Shown: piece after piece, positions 17,823-26,158 of the stretch
Position numbering within the stretch: the first letter of the stretch is position 1
Layout of the letters: each line of letters begins with the position of its first letter
Origin: Vibrio rumoiensis
GTDB lineage: Bacteria; Pseudomonadota; Gammaproteobacteria; Enterobacterales; Vibrionaceae
Length of the DNA stretch: 64,000 bases
NCBI RefSeq assembly: GCF_002218045.2
Contig: NZ_AP018685.1
Location: 1,240,001-1,304,000, forward strand
Reading direction: 5' to 3'
Made by a program: the position numbers and the translations under genes
Notes under the pieces: generated by a model
What the model was told of the DNA's origin: nothing
Databases searched by the model: none
The model's input: the letters and a program-made list of their open reading frames with translations, nothing else

Positions 17823-19298
17823 CTATAGCAAAGGGTTAAATAAGTAGAAAAGCCTTTCTAGCATGCGATGAGCAAAATTACGCTTTTCCCAACGCTCTTT
17901 TGAAATTGGTGTGGATTGATTTAAGTAATTTTCTTGAACCCAATATAATTCTTTAGTGAATTCATAATCATCGACGACGAGGGTTAATTCAAAGTTAAGC
18001 CACAAACTTCTCATATCTAGGTTAACACTACCCACCAGGCAATATTGTTGATCGATAACCACGGATTTGGTGTGCAATAAGCCTGCATCAAATTGATAAA
18101 TGTGGACACCCGCTTCTAATAATTCACTAAAGAAGGATTTTGAAGCCCAGTTAACTAATAGAGAGTCATTTTTCTTGGGTAATAATAATTCAACGGTGAC
18201 GCCTCGCTGAGCGGTCATTTTGATCACCTGCATTAAATTATCACTAGGAACAAAATAAGGAGTGGTGATACGCACAGATCTCTTAGCTTGATGAATCGCC
18301 AGCGTTAAGACTTGTTGAATCAAATTTTCAGGCATACCAGGCCCAGAGGGAACCACCTGAATTGGATGTAGGGCACCGTTAGTTTCAATGGTGCAAACTG
18401 GGAAAGTAGGGAAGTGGCGTTCTCCGGTTTCGACTTCCCAATCCCAAGCATGAATCGCGGCGAGAACATTAACGGTAGGGCCGGTCACTCGAACCATCAC
18501 ATCAATCCATTCTCCGACCCCCGCATCTTTTTTGAAGAATTCAGGATCAACCATATTCATTGAACCGGTATAAGCAACCTCATCATCAATGGTGATAATT
18601 TTGCGATGAAGGCGCAGGTCTAATCGGCGAAAGAACACACGAAACGCATTCACTTCGAGTGCCTGACGAATATCAATACCGGCTTCTCGCATTAGATTAT
18701 ACCAATGGCTTCTGAAGAATTTTGGGCTACCAGCCGAATCGATTAAAATCTGAATATTGACCCCGCGTTTGGCTGCTTGAATCAAGGCTGAGTTAACAGA
18801 ATCGATCAACCCACCACTTTGCCAGATATAAAATTCCATGCGAATGTTGGTTTGTGCTTGTTCAATATCTTCAATAATAGAGCGAAGAATTTTATCTGGG
18901 GTATCTTGCAGCGATAACGTATTACCGCATAACGCAGGAATGGCAGTGCGATTGGTACATAAGTCATGGATTTGCGCGAGCTGCAAATTAAGAAGGTTCG
19001 GCTGATGCGCTTGGCATTCATGTAACTGAGTAAACCAGTCGCCATAAGGGCCAAACATACTTTGAGCTCGTTCGGCGCGTTTTCGGCCTAGGTTGAGCTC
19101 TCCAAATAGGAAGTAAAGTAGTACGCCAACAAAAGGAATGATGTAGATGATCATCAACCACGCAAGCGATACGCTGACCGCGCGGCGTTTAAATACAACA
19201 CGTATGGTGACTGAAGCAACAAGAAGCCAGTAACCAATGACACCCGCTAGCGCGACTATTTGATAAAACTTTTCCATTTCTTCCTTTGAAATCACCAC
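17823..19298 (-). CDS. clsA: Cardiolipin synthase A
   Basis: This inner-membrane phospholipase-D-family enzyme condenses two phosphatidylglycerols to cardiolipin and glycerol. The 491-aa protein has two N-terminal membrane helices (through about residue 65, including LAWLMIIYIIPFVGVLLYFLFGE) and two HKD motifs: HRKIITIDDEVAYTGSMNM and HTKSVVIDQQYCLVGSVNLD. The length matches ClsA (about 486 aa). It is transcribed alone on the minus strand. Confidence 0.94.
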   Translation of the reverse strand: MVISKEEMEKFYQIVALAGVIGYWLLVASVTIRVVFKRRAVSVSLAWLMIIYIIPFVGVLLYFLFGELNLGRKRAERAQSMFGPYGDWFTQLHECQAHQPNLLNLQLAQIHDLCTNRTAIPALCGNTLSLQDTPDKILRSIIEDIEQAQTNIRMEFYIWQSGGLIDSVNSALIQAAKRGVNIQILIDSAGSPKFFRSHWYNLMREAGIDIRQALEVNAFRVFFRRLDLRLHRKIITIDDEVAYTGSMNMVDPEFFKKDAGVGEWIDVMVRVTGPTVNVLAAIHAWDWEVETGERHFPTFPVCTIETNGALHPIQVVPSGPGMPENLIQQVLTLAIHQAKRSVRITTPYFVPSDNLMQVIKMTAQRGVTVELLLPKKNDSLLVNWASKSFFSELLEAGVHIYQFDAGLLHTKSVVIDQQYCLVGSVNLDMRSLWLNFELTLVVDDYEFTKELYWVQENYLNQSTPISKERWEKRNFAHRMLERLFYLFNPLL

Positions 19299-19724
19299 GT
19301 AATGTACACCGATACTACCATTCTTTGGCTTGAGATTTGAATCATAATCTTATTGAATCAACAGGATGTGAATTCGAGACAATCACTGAATCGATAAGAG
19401 ATCAGACTCCGATTAAATGCCAACGTTGATAGACTCATTTGCTCAATAATAGGGAATAATGAGAGAAAGTCGTCGAGAATGGTGATTTTTTGTTAATCAA
19501 TTGTTGGGTTTAGTTTCGCGTATAGACGGGATCTGATGGTTTTATGCTCAATTATTCGGTTGTTTTCATTTTTTATGCTGCTTTAACTTTAAATCCACCA
19601 CATAAACTGCTTTACTTGCAACCCTCTTAGTAAAATTCATTTTGGTCGGCTGTATATAAAAATTTACGCGACTGTAAATTATAATAATCATCGGGCTTAG
19701 TCCGAACATACAACGGAAAGTATT
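19299..19724. other. Intergenic region between clsA and the NSS gene
   Basis: This 426-bp divergent AT-rich gap should hold both promoters. A TATAAT hexamer at 19680-19685 is a possible -10 for the downstream transporter, but no good -35 stands 16-18 bp before it. I see no small gene, repeat or terminator. Confidence 0.4.
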
Positions 19725-21065
19725 ATGGCGTCAGCTTCACGCGCTCAGTTTAGTTCTAAACTGGGTTTTATCATGGCAGCAGCAGGTTCTGCTGTAGGGT
19801 TGGGTAATGTTTGGGGATTCCCAACACAAGCGGCAAGTAACGGTGGTGCTGTTTTCTTGATGGTTTATTTGGTAATGGTGGCCGTGCTTGCGTTGCCTAT
19901 GCTGATTGCTGAATTAACCATTGGCCGGTATGGCCAAGCAAGCCCGCTACGTTCCATCGCGAGTATTTGGCCAAAACGCAGTAAGCTACCGGTTGGTTTT
20001 GGTTTATTGGGGCTATTAACCGCTTTAATGATTTTAAGTTTCTATTCAATCATTGCGGGTTGGTTAGTCGGTTACTTAATTAGTCCTATTTTAGAATTCG
20101 CTGGTTTTCATTCAGTAGCCAGCTGGTTAGAAACGTTTGGTTTGGAGCGTAACCTCATTCTTGCACTCGTGTTTATTGGTTTAACAATGAAAGTGGTGAT
20201 GAGTGGCGTAACCGAAGGGATTGAACGTTGGTCTTCACGTTTAATGCCAGTATTGGTTGGACTGTTCGTGATTATGATCCTATATATTCTGACTCAAGAT
20301 GGTGCGATGGATGGGTTGAAAATGTACCTTATTCCAGATATATCGCACTTCAGTGCTGATCTGGTTGTTGGCGCAATGGGGCAGGCATTTTTCTCGTTAT
20401 CTCTAGGTGTCACTGTGATGATGGTTTACGGCTCGTACCTACCTAAAGATGTCAATATTCCAAAAACGGCAGCGCAAGTTGCTGCTATTGATACTGGGAT
20501 AGCTTTTGGCGCAGGTTTGTTGATCTTACCGGCTATGTTTGTTGCACAGAAACACGGCGTACACATTTACGATGAAGCGGGCCAATTATTGAATTCAGAC
20601 ACTTTAGTGTTCACGGTTCTACCTGCAATGTTCGATACGATGGGGAGTGCGGGAATACTTGTGGGGATTCTATTCTTTGCGTTGATGTTGATTGCGGCAT
20701 TAACCTCATCGATATCGATGCTAGAAGTTCCTGTGTCATGTGCGATTGAAGAACTTGGCCATTCTCGTAAAAAAGCGGTGTGGTGGATTGGCGGTGTTGC
20801 TTTAGCGTTGGCAGCGGCCATTGTATTTAACTTTGGCACTTTGTTTGGGCTAGTTATTACTATTTCAACGGTTTACTTACAGCCTTTACTTGGTCTTGTG
20901 TGGGCAATCTGTGCTGGTTGGGTATGGAACCGTGCTGGGTTATTAGAAGAAATTCGTCAAGGGAATCCGGAGATTTCTGATAGCTTATTCTGGAAACTAT
21001 GGCCAAATTACTTACGTTATGTGTGTCCAATTCTGATGGGATTGGTATTCTGGGTAACCATTTAA
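19725..21065 (+). CDS. Neurotransmitter:sodium symporter (NSS/SNF) family transporter
   Basis: This is a Na+-coupled amino-acid transporter of the LeuT/MhsT/TnaT fold, 446 aa with about 11 hydrophobic segments. The first helix carries the family signature SKLGFIMAAAGSAVGLGNVWGFP, which forms the unwound TM1 substrate and sodium site. The TM6 region is FFSLSLGVTVMMVYGSYL and TM8 includes LTSSISMLEVP. Bacterial members often carry tryptophan, tyrosine or other hydrophobic amino acids; the substrate here is not determined. A terminator follows directly. Confidence 0.93.
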   Translation: MASASRAQFSSKLGFIMAAAGSAVGLGNVWGFPTQAASNGGAVFLMVYLVMVAVLALPMLIAELTIGRYGQASPLRSIASIWPKRSKLPVGFGLLGLLTALMILSFYSIIAGWLVGYLISPILEFAGFHSVASWLETFGLERNLILALVFIGLTMKVVMSGVTEGIERWSSRLMPVLVGLFVIMILYILTQDGAMDGLKMYLIPDISHFSADLVVGAMGQAFFSLSLGVTVMMVYGSYLPKDVNIPKTAAQVAAIDTGIAFGAGLLILPAMFVAQKHGVHIYDEAGQLLNSDTLVFTVLPAMFDTMGSAGILVGILFFALMLIAALTSSISMLEVPVSCAIEELGHSRKKAVWWIGGVALALAAAIVFNFGTLFGLVITISTVYLQPLLGLVWAICAGWVWNRAGLLEEIRQGNPEISDSLFWKLWPNYLRYVCPILMGLVFWVTI

Positions 21066-21085
21066 CTTAACTTGTTTCATCCATT

Positions 21086-21116
21086 TAAATGCCTCGTTTA
21101 GACGGGGCATTTTTTT
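21086..21116 (+). terminator. Terminator after the NSS transporter
   Basis: ATGCCTCG pairs with CGGGGCAT (one T-G wobble) and is followed by TTTTTT. Confidence 0.88.
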
Positions 21117-21193
21117 GCCTGTAGAATGCGGTAACTCAGTATTTATCGTGATTGGTATATACTGCCCCTCTATATAGTCGCGATAAGGTTTTT

Positions 21194-21901
21194 ATGTTCG
21201 ATATTCTGTATCAAAATGCGGATTTTTTAGTCATTAATAAGCATCCTAATGTCAGTGTGCATAAAGATGATGGCGATACTTCTCTGTTACTCGAAGTCGC
21301 GAAATCCCCAATGGTGGATTTAGCCGCAGGGCAAAAACTGTATTTGGTCCATCGTCTCGATAAAATGACCTCGGGGATTCTTTTACTTGGTAAGCACCAA
21401 CAAGCTGCCCGTGAATTGTCACAACTATTTGCCCAGCGTGTCGTCAGTAAATTTTACCTTGCGATTGGCGTAAAAAAGCCAAAGAAAAAACAAGGCCTAG
21501 TATCTGGTGATATGGAGCGCTCTAGACGCGCGAGTTGGAAATTGCTAAAAAGTCAGGAGAACCCAGCGAAGACTCAGTTTTTTTCTTTGGCTGGAGACGG
21601 TGGACAACGTTTGTTTTTATGTAAGCCACATACTGGTAAGACTCACCAAATTCGCGTGGCCTTAAATTCTATTGGCTCATCTATTGTTGGTGATGATATT
21701 TATACGCCAAGTAGCTCTGCTGATCGCGGTTACTTGCATGCCTACTGTTTGTCATTTGAATATCAAGGGCAAATGCACGAGTTTATTTGCGATCCAAGTC
21801 AGTTCCCTAATTTAGGGCAAGGTTGGAGAACGGAAGCGGCTAAACAGGCGATTGAGCAATGGCATCAGCCATCTAGCCTTAATTGGCCAACAATTAAATA
21901 A
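21194..21901 (+). CDS. RluA-family pseudouridine synthase
   Basis: This is an RNA pseudouridine synthase of the RluA/RluC/RluD class, converting uridine to pseudouridine in rRNA or tRNA. The 235-aa protein lacks an S4 domain. It begins directly with the catalytic fold, has the catalytic aspartate in LVHRLDKMTSGILLL, and ends with the HTGKTHQIRVALNSIG region. I chose ATG 21194 because AAGG lies just before it; an in-frame TTG at 21152 lacks a site. The target nucleotide is unknown. It is probably cotranscribed with the methyltransferase 19 nt downstream. Confidence 0.88.
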   Translation: MFDILYQNADFLVINKHPNVSVHKDDGDTSLLLEVAKSPMVDLAAGQKLYLVHRLDKMTSGILLLGKHQQAARELSQLFAQRVVSKFYLAIGVKKPKKKQGLVSGDMERSRRASWKLLKSQENPAKTQFFSLAGDGGQRLFLCKPHTGKTHQIRVALNSIGSSIVGDDIYTPSSSADRGYLHAYCLSFEYQGQMHEFICDPSQFPNLGQGWRTEAAKQAIEQWHQPSSLNWPTIK

Positions 21902-21920
21902 TTTATAAGTGAATCGATAA

Positions 21921-22865
21921 ATGGAAACCACACAGTTAAACACTTTTTTTGACCATATTAAGCAGCAATTACCGCTTTGCGAAGGTGAAATGCGTCGCTT
22001 GTTTCACGGCCGAGGACAAACCTTTCAAGGCTTAGAGCAGATCACTGCAGATTGGATTGGTAAGCAATTGATCGTTACCTTATTTAAACCAGTTGAAGAG
22101 GATTTTAGCCAAGCATTGAAGCAAGGTTTAACTGAGCTTTTTTCAAGTTCGGTGTGGGAAGCCGCAGGTGGAACCGGAATAGGGTTACAGCATAGATATC
22201 AACATGGTGCACCGTTTGAAACCATCGCCGGTGAGATTCAAGAGAATACGGTTGGTATTGAAAACGGACTGAAATACCAATTGGTTTTAGGCAAAAACCA
22301 GAACATGGGTATTTTCCTTGATATGCGATTAGGCCGTAAATGGGTACAAGAGCATGCGCAAGGTAAGCGAGTATTAAACTTATTCTCTTATACTTGTGGT
22401 TTTTCGGTTGCTGCGAAAGCGGGTGGTGCAGAGCAAGTGGTGAATGTCGATATGGCCAAAGGCGCGTTATCTCGTGGCCGTGAAAATCACCGTTTAAATG
22501 AGCATGATGTTTCTGATGTCACTTTCATGGGGTATGACATTTTCCGTTCATGGGGCAAAATCACCAAATATGGCCCTTATGATCTTGTGGTTATCGACCC
22601 GCCATCGTTCCAGAAGGGCAGTTTTGCATTAACGAAAGATTACAAACGTATTTTGAGAAAGCTGCCAACATTACTGACGGAAGGTGGTGAGGTGTTTGCG
22701 TGTGTGAATTCACCTGTAGTCAGCGACGATTTTTTGATTGATTCGATGGCAGAAGAAGCACCAGAGCTAACGTTTGTTGAGCGATTAGCAAACCCTGAAG
22801 AATTTGCTGATGTCGATGAACAGGCGAGTTTAAAGGTTATGATCTTTACGTCAAAAACAGAGTAA
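21921..22865 (+). CDS. Class I SAM-dependent methyltransferase, RlmI-like catalytic domain
   Basis: This 314-aa enzyme has the SAM-binding Rossmann fold: motif I VLNLFSYTCGFSVAAKAGG, an acidic loop VNVDMAKGAL, and the catalytic-type VVIDPPSFQKG. The domain resembles the C-terminal half of the 23S rRNA m5C1962 methyltransferase RlmI, but the N-terminal PUA domain is absent. An rRNA target is likely but unproven. It follows the pseudouridine synthase gene by 19 nt, giving a small RNA-modification operon. Confidence 0.85.
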   Translation: METTQLNTFFDHIKQQLPLCEGEMRRLFHGRGQTFQGLEQITADWIGKQLIVTLFKPVEEDFSQALKQGLTELFSSSVWEAAGGTGIGLQHRYQHGAPFETIAGEIQENTVGIENGLKYQLVLGKNQNMGIFLDMRLGRKWVQEHAQGKRVLNLFSYTCGFSVAAKAGGAEQVVNVDMAKGALSRGRENHRLNEHDVSDVTFMGYDIFRSWGKITKYGPYDLVVIDPPSFQKGSFALTKDYKRILRKLPTLLTEGGEVFACVNSPVVSDDFLIDSMAEEAPELTFVERLANPEEFADVDEQASLKVMIFTSKTE

Positions 22866-22966
22866 TAAGCCGCTGAATTTTATGTTAATTTTAGATCTAG
22901 TTACTGGTAATTTTTTTTAAATAGTACATGATTAAATGAATTAGCTGATTAAAAGGAAGGTAACGT

Positions 22967-23176
22967 ATGCCACTCGCTCAATGCCCTGTATGTGATAAAT
23001 CTATTTCAAAACGTGCGTATACTTGCCCCGGTTGTGGTGAGCCGGATCCATTTAACAGTAAAGTAAAATCAAAAGCCTTAGGGTTTGTTTTGTGGGTCGT
23101 GCTGATTGCCGTTGGTGCTTATGCGTTTTGGACTTATATTTTGCCGATGATGATCGAATTTGTGCATGATATTTAG
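22967..23176 (+). CDS. Small zinc-ribbon membrane protein
   Basis: This 69-aa protein starts with a zinc ribbon, CPVCDKSISKRAYTCPGCGEPDP, with two CxxC knuckles. One membrane helix (about residues 37-62) follows. The topology suggests a cytoplasmic metal-binding knob on a single inner-membrane anchor. The family is widespread but without an assigned role. A good ribosome-binding site (AAGGAAGG) precedes the ATG, and a strong terminator follows. Confidence 0.8.
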   Translation: MPLAQCPVCDKSISKRAYTCPGCGEPDPFNSKVKSKALGFVLWVVLIAVGAYAFWTYILPMMIEFVHDI

Positions 23177-23202
23177 TCGTGATTCACTAAATCTGGTATA
23201 AA

Positions 23203-23238
23203 AAAAGCCCCGAATGAATAAAAACATTCGGGGCTTTT
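23203..23238. terminator. Bidirectional terminator
   Basis: AAAAGCCCCGAATG pairs perfectly with CATTCGGGGCTTTT over 14 bp. It serves the zinc-ribbon gene on the plus strand and the lipoprotein gene on the minus strand. Confidence 0.93.
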
Positions 23239-23262
23239 GCTATCTAGAGCATCAATAAAAGA

Positions 23263-23664
23263 TTAGCTCGTAGACTCATCGACATTTTGACAAGTCTGTT
23301 CGCTGATATTTTGATCGACTAACATTTTTCCACGTTCACTGCGGATAATAATATGATAGATCACTCCTTTCTTTAATACTGAGCGAACTTCATTACTTTT
23401 GCAGTAAGTTTGAATGCTGGCATCGACAAGAGCAGAGGGTGAAATACTCCCCGTGCTGTTATAAATCATCAGTAAATCGACGGTATTACCATTAGACTTA
23501 GCACTCATGACATTTAAAGGGCCGATCTTATATGGCAAACCGGATTCAATGACACTGGCTCGGTGATCGGCCATCATTTCTACTTCACTTGGCGTTGATG
23601 AACAACCAATCAGTAAAGTCGCACTTAATAGGGCGAGTAAGGGCGTTTTTAAAGACATCTTCAT
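23263..23664 (-). CDS. Small lipoprotein, possibly a GspS/AspS-like type II secretion pilotin
   Basis: The 133-aa protein has a lipoprotein signal with lipobox LIGC and mature residues SSTPS. The mature part looks alpha/beta and has two further cysteines (TYC and QTC) that could form a disulfide. The pattern GPLNVMSAKSNGNTVDLLMIYN, then GVIYHIIIRSERGKMLVDQ, resembles the Vibrio pilotin AspS (GspS-beta), which targets secretin GspD to the outer membrane. That match is from memory and not certain. The start overlaps the yciI stop by 4 nt (ATGA), so it is translationally coupled to yciI. Confidence 0.6.
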   Translation of the reverse strand: MKMSLKTPLLALLSATLLIGCSSTPSEVEMMADHRASVIESGLPYKIGPLNVMSAKSNGNTVDLLMIYNSTGSISPSALVDASIQTYCKSNEVRSVLKKGVIYHIIIRSERGKMLVDQNISEQTCQNVDESTS

Positions 23665-23963
23665 GCAGGTAATACTTTCTTGAATGGTTTAACAATGACA
23701 TTGTCATAAACGCCAGCTTCAATATAAGGATCGGCATCTGCCCAAGCTTTTGCTTCATCAAGAGAGTTAAATTCTGCGATGACCGTTGAGCCGGTAAAGC
23801 CTGCTTCAGCTGGGTTATCGGAATCAATAGCAGGCATTGGACCAGCAACGAGTAAGCGGCCTTCGTCTTGTAACTTAACGAGACGTTCTAAATGACGTTC
23901 ACGAACGCTCATTCGCTTTTCTAATGAGTTCTCAACATCTTGAGAAAAAATAACATACCACAT
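23661..23963 (-). CDS. yciI: YciI family protein
   Basis: YciI-like proteins are small dimeric ferredoxin-fold proteins related to muconolactone isomerase; their cellular role is not settled. The 100-aa sequence begins MWYVIFSQDVENSLEKR. It has the LLVAGPMPA loop and the conserved AWADADPYIEAGVY segment, whose Asp and the upstream His are the putative active site. It is in the yciI-yciA-yciB neighbourhood typical of the region downstream of trpA in Vibrio. It overlaps the lipoprotein gene by 4 nt. Confidence 0.92.
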   Translation of the reverse strand: MWYVIFSQDVENSLEKRMSVRERHLERLVKLQDEGRLLVAGPMPAIDSDNPAEAGFTGSTVIAEFNSLDEAKAWADADPYIEAGVYDNVIVKPFKKVLPA

Positions 23964-24043
23964 GGGAAGAGTCCTTTATGTTGAATGGTGAAAAGTACAA
24001 GGTCAAAGACCCTAAAAACGCATAAAGATAATATACGCTGCTC

Positions 24044-24090
24044 TAAAAAAGAAGGCTACCATTTGGCAGGAAAACTGCGTTTGGTAGCCT
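24044..24090 (-). terminator. Terminator downstream of yciA
   Basis: On the minus strand GGCTACCAAACGCAG pairs imperfectly with CTGCCAAATGGTAGCC and is followed by TTCTTTTTTAG. Confidence 0.8.
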
Positions 24091-24127
24091 CATTCTGCGT
24101 TACAGTCCACACCAGTGAATAGGGCGG

Positions 24128-24520
24128 TTATTCAGGTTTTACTGGTCGAGGCTGACCTTGACTGTCGATGGCGACATAGTTGAAGGTTGCTTCACATACT
24201 TTATTTTTTTCGCCAACACCGTTAAGACCAACGGATTTCACCCAGACTTCAAGTGCAATAGACATTGAAGTACGGCCAATTTTAATACATTCACCATAGC
24301 AGCAAACAACATCACCGACTTTTACCGGCTGTTTGAAGGTAATGCTCGAAACCGAAACGGTGACGACGCGGCTGTTGGATATTTCTTTTGCTAAAATCGC
24401 ACCCGCCAAATCGAGCTGAGACATGATCCAGCCACCAAAAATATCGCCATTAGCATTGGTATCTGCTGGCATTGCGAGAGTACGAAGTACCATTAAGCCG
24501 CGAGGGGTTTGAGAGCTCAT
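24128..24520 (-). CDS. yciA: Acyl-CoA thioesterase YciA
   Basis: This hotdog-fold thioesterase hydrolyses a broad range of acyl-CoAs in the cytosol. The 130-aa protein has the YciA start RTLAMPADTNANGDIFGGWIMSQLDLAG with the catalytic-region Asp, and VTVSVSSITFKQPVKVGDVVCCYG in the core. Length matches the E. coli protein (132 aa). It is flanked by hairpin terminators on both sides, so it is probably its own unit. Confidence 0.94.
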   Translation of the reverse strand: MSSQTPRGLMVLRTLAMPADTNANGDIFGGWIMSQLDLAGAILAKEISNSRVVTVSVSSITFKQPVKVGDVVCCYGECIKIGRTSMSIALEVWVKSVGLNGVGEKNKVCEATFNYVAIDSQGQPRPVKPE

Positions 24521-24533
24521 AACGTGTCCTAAA

Positions 24534-24576
24534 TGAAAAATCCCATCAATGTCACAAATTATGACAGTAATGGGAT
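24534..24576 (-). terminator. Terminator between yciB and yciA
   Basis: On the minus strand ATCCCATTACTGTCA pairs with TGACATTGATGGGAT (one interruption), followed by TTTTTCATTT. Confidence 0.85.
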
Positions 24577-24616
24577 GACAATCAACTATTCATCAGGCTA
24601 TGTGCTGATAGTTTAC

Positions 24617-25159
24617 TCAATTTTCTTCGTTATTTTCTTTCGGCATGTGCTTATAAACATAAATGCCAGTAAGAATAGTAAAAGCGAAGGTGGCGATTAA
24701 TAAGCCAAAGACTTTAAAGTTGACCCACACATCGAGTGGTAACTCATAAGCGACATAGATATTTAAAGCGGCGCAAACAGCAAAAAAACCAACCCAAGCA
24801 AGATTCACTCGTTTCCATACCGAATCCGGAACAGTGATTTCTTTGCTTAACATCCCTTTGATAACAGGCTTTCCTAAGAAATCAGAAACTAATAGACCAA
24901 TTGCAAATAGGGCGTAGATGATGGTGACTTTCCATTTGATGAAATTGTCGTCATGGAAAAACAGTGTCATGCCACCAAATACGGCAACAATTGCGAAGGT
25001 GATCAACTGCATTTTTTCTACTTTCTTATACAGGAAGTAGGTGACAGCGACTTGTATGGCAGTCGCAACAATTAATGCACCGGTTGCGACGTAAATATCG
25101 TAGCTTTTATAGAGAAAGAAAAAGATAACCAGAGGAATAAAATCAATAAGTTGCTTCAT
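24617..25159 (-). CDS. yciB: Inner-membrane septation protein YciB (IspA/IspZ family)
   Basis: YciB is a polytopic inner-membrane protein (180 aa, about five to six helices) linked to cell-envelope and septum maintenance. It begins with the signature MKQLIDFIPLVIFFFLYK, has the ATAIQVAVTYFLYKKVEKMQ and FIKWKVTIIYALFAIGLLVS segments, and ends with a charged tail. Its place just downstream of trpA is conserved in related genomes. Confidence 0.94.
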   Translation of the reverse strand: MKQLIDFIPLVIFFFLYKSYDIYVATGALIVATAIQVAVTYFLYKKVEKMQLITFAIVAVFGGMTLFFHDDNFIKWKVTIIYALFAIGLLVSDFLGKPVIKGMLSKEITVPDSVWKRVNLAWVGFFAVCAALNIYVAYELPLDVWVNFKVFGLLIATFAFTILTGIYVYKHMPKENNEEN

Positions 25160-25302
25160 GCTTAACCATTTTGTTTATTTAATGACGATTAAAATCACTG
25201 CTGCGATTGGTTTAAAGTTTAAACGAGTGGCAGTGAATAGAATATGTGGCTCAGTCTACCCAATCACAGCAGAATGGGAACCGTTTAGAGACGTTTTGCT
25301 AC

Positions 25303-25329
25303 AAAAAAAGAGCCATTAGGCTCTTTTTA
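25303..25329 (-). terminator. Terminator of the trp operon
   Basis: AAAAAGAGCC, loop ATTA, GGCTCTTTTT: a symmetric hairpin just past trpA with T-runs on both strands. Confidence 0.9.
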
Positions 25330-25351
25330 TATTGAGAGTGTTAATTTAAGG

Positions 25352-26158
25352 CTACTTTTGAGTGGCACTTTTCATCGCTTTAACAAACTCACTCAGTTTA
25401 GTGAGCATGATATCTGGTTGATCTAGATTGTTTTCGATGATTTTAACCACAGCCGATCCTGAAATCGCACCCGCCGCACCCGCTTTAATGGCTTCCGAAA
25501 CTTGCGCAGGCTCGGATATTCCAAATCCAAGAATCGCAGGTGGAGCATCAAATTGATTTAAGCGATCTAGGAGTTCATGGACTGGCATTCCTGCTTTGGT
25601 TTCAGTACCCGTAACACCTGCGCGAGAGAGTAGATAGGTGTAACCGCCACCAAGACTTGCCACCTGCTCTAGAGTTTCAGGGCTGCCATTCGGCGGAGCA
25701 ATAAAGATAGGGTGAACGCCATGCGCTTTGGCCGCTTTTACAAATGGTGCACTTTCGCCAGTTGGAACATCGGCGACCAGCACTGAATCAACACCGGCTT
25801 GTTGGCAACGAGCATAGAAGTCATCTAAACCACGAACGTAAACGAGGTTGGCATAAACCAGTAAACCAATCGGCGTGTCTGGATGTTGAGCACGAATTTT
25901 ACTGATGAGTTCGAAGCAGATAGCCGGTGTAGTTTCCGCTTGCAGAGCACGTATGTTCGCTCCTTGAATAGTGGGGCCATCGGCGGATGGATCAGAAAAA
26001 GGAAAGCCTAATTCTAATGCATCGGCGCCTGCGTCTACTAAGGTTTGAATAATTGCCAGTGATTGGTCAGGGTTAGGATCACCGATAGTCACGAAAGGAA
26101 CAAAGGCACCTTGGTTTTTCTCACTGAGCTGATTAAATCGCTGTTGATAACGGTCCAT
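25352..26158 (-). CDS. trpA: Tryptophan synthase alpha subunit
   Basis: TrpA cleaves indole-3-glycerol phosphate to indole and glyceraldehyde 3-phosphate, passing indole through a tunnel to TrpB. The 268-aa TIM barrel shows ALELGFPFSDPSADGPTIQ with the catalytic Glu and Asp, and the phosphate-binding loop GFGISEPAQV plus AGAISGSAVVKII. It shares one base with the trpB stop, so translation is coupled. It is the last gene of the trp operon. Confidence 0.98.
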   Translation of the reverse strand: MDRYQQRFNQLSEKNQGAFVPFVTIGDPNPDQSLAIIQTLVDAGADALELGFPFSDPSADGPTIQGANIRALQAETTPAICFELISKIRAQHPDTPIGLLVYANLVYVRGLDDFYARCQQAGVDSVLVADVPTGESAPFVKAAKAHGVHPIFIAPPNGSPETLEQVASLGGGYTYLLSRAGVTGTETKAGMPVHELLDRLNQFDAPPAILGFGISEPAQVSEAIKAGAAGAISGSAVVKIIENNLDQPDIMLTKLSEFVKAMKSATQK

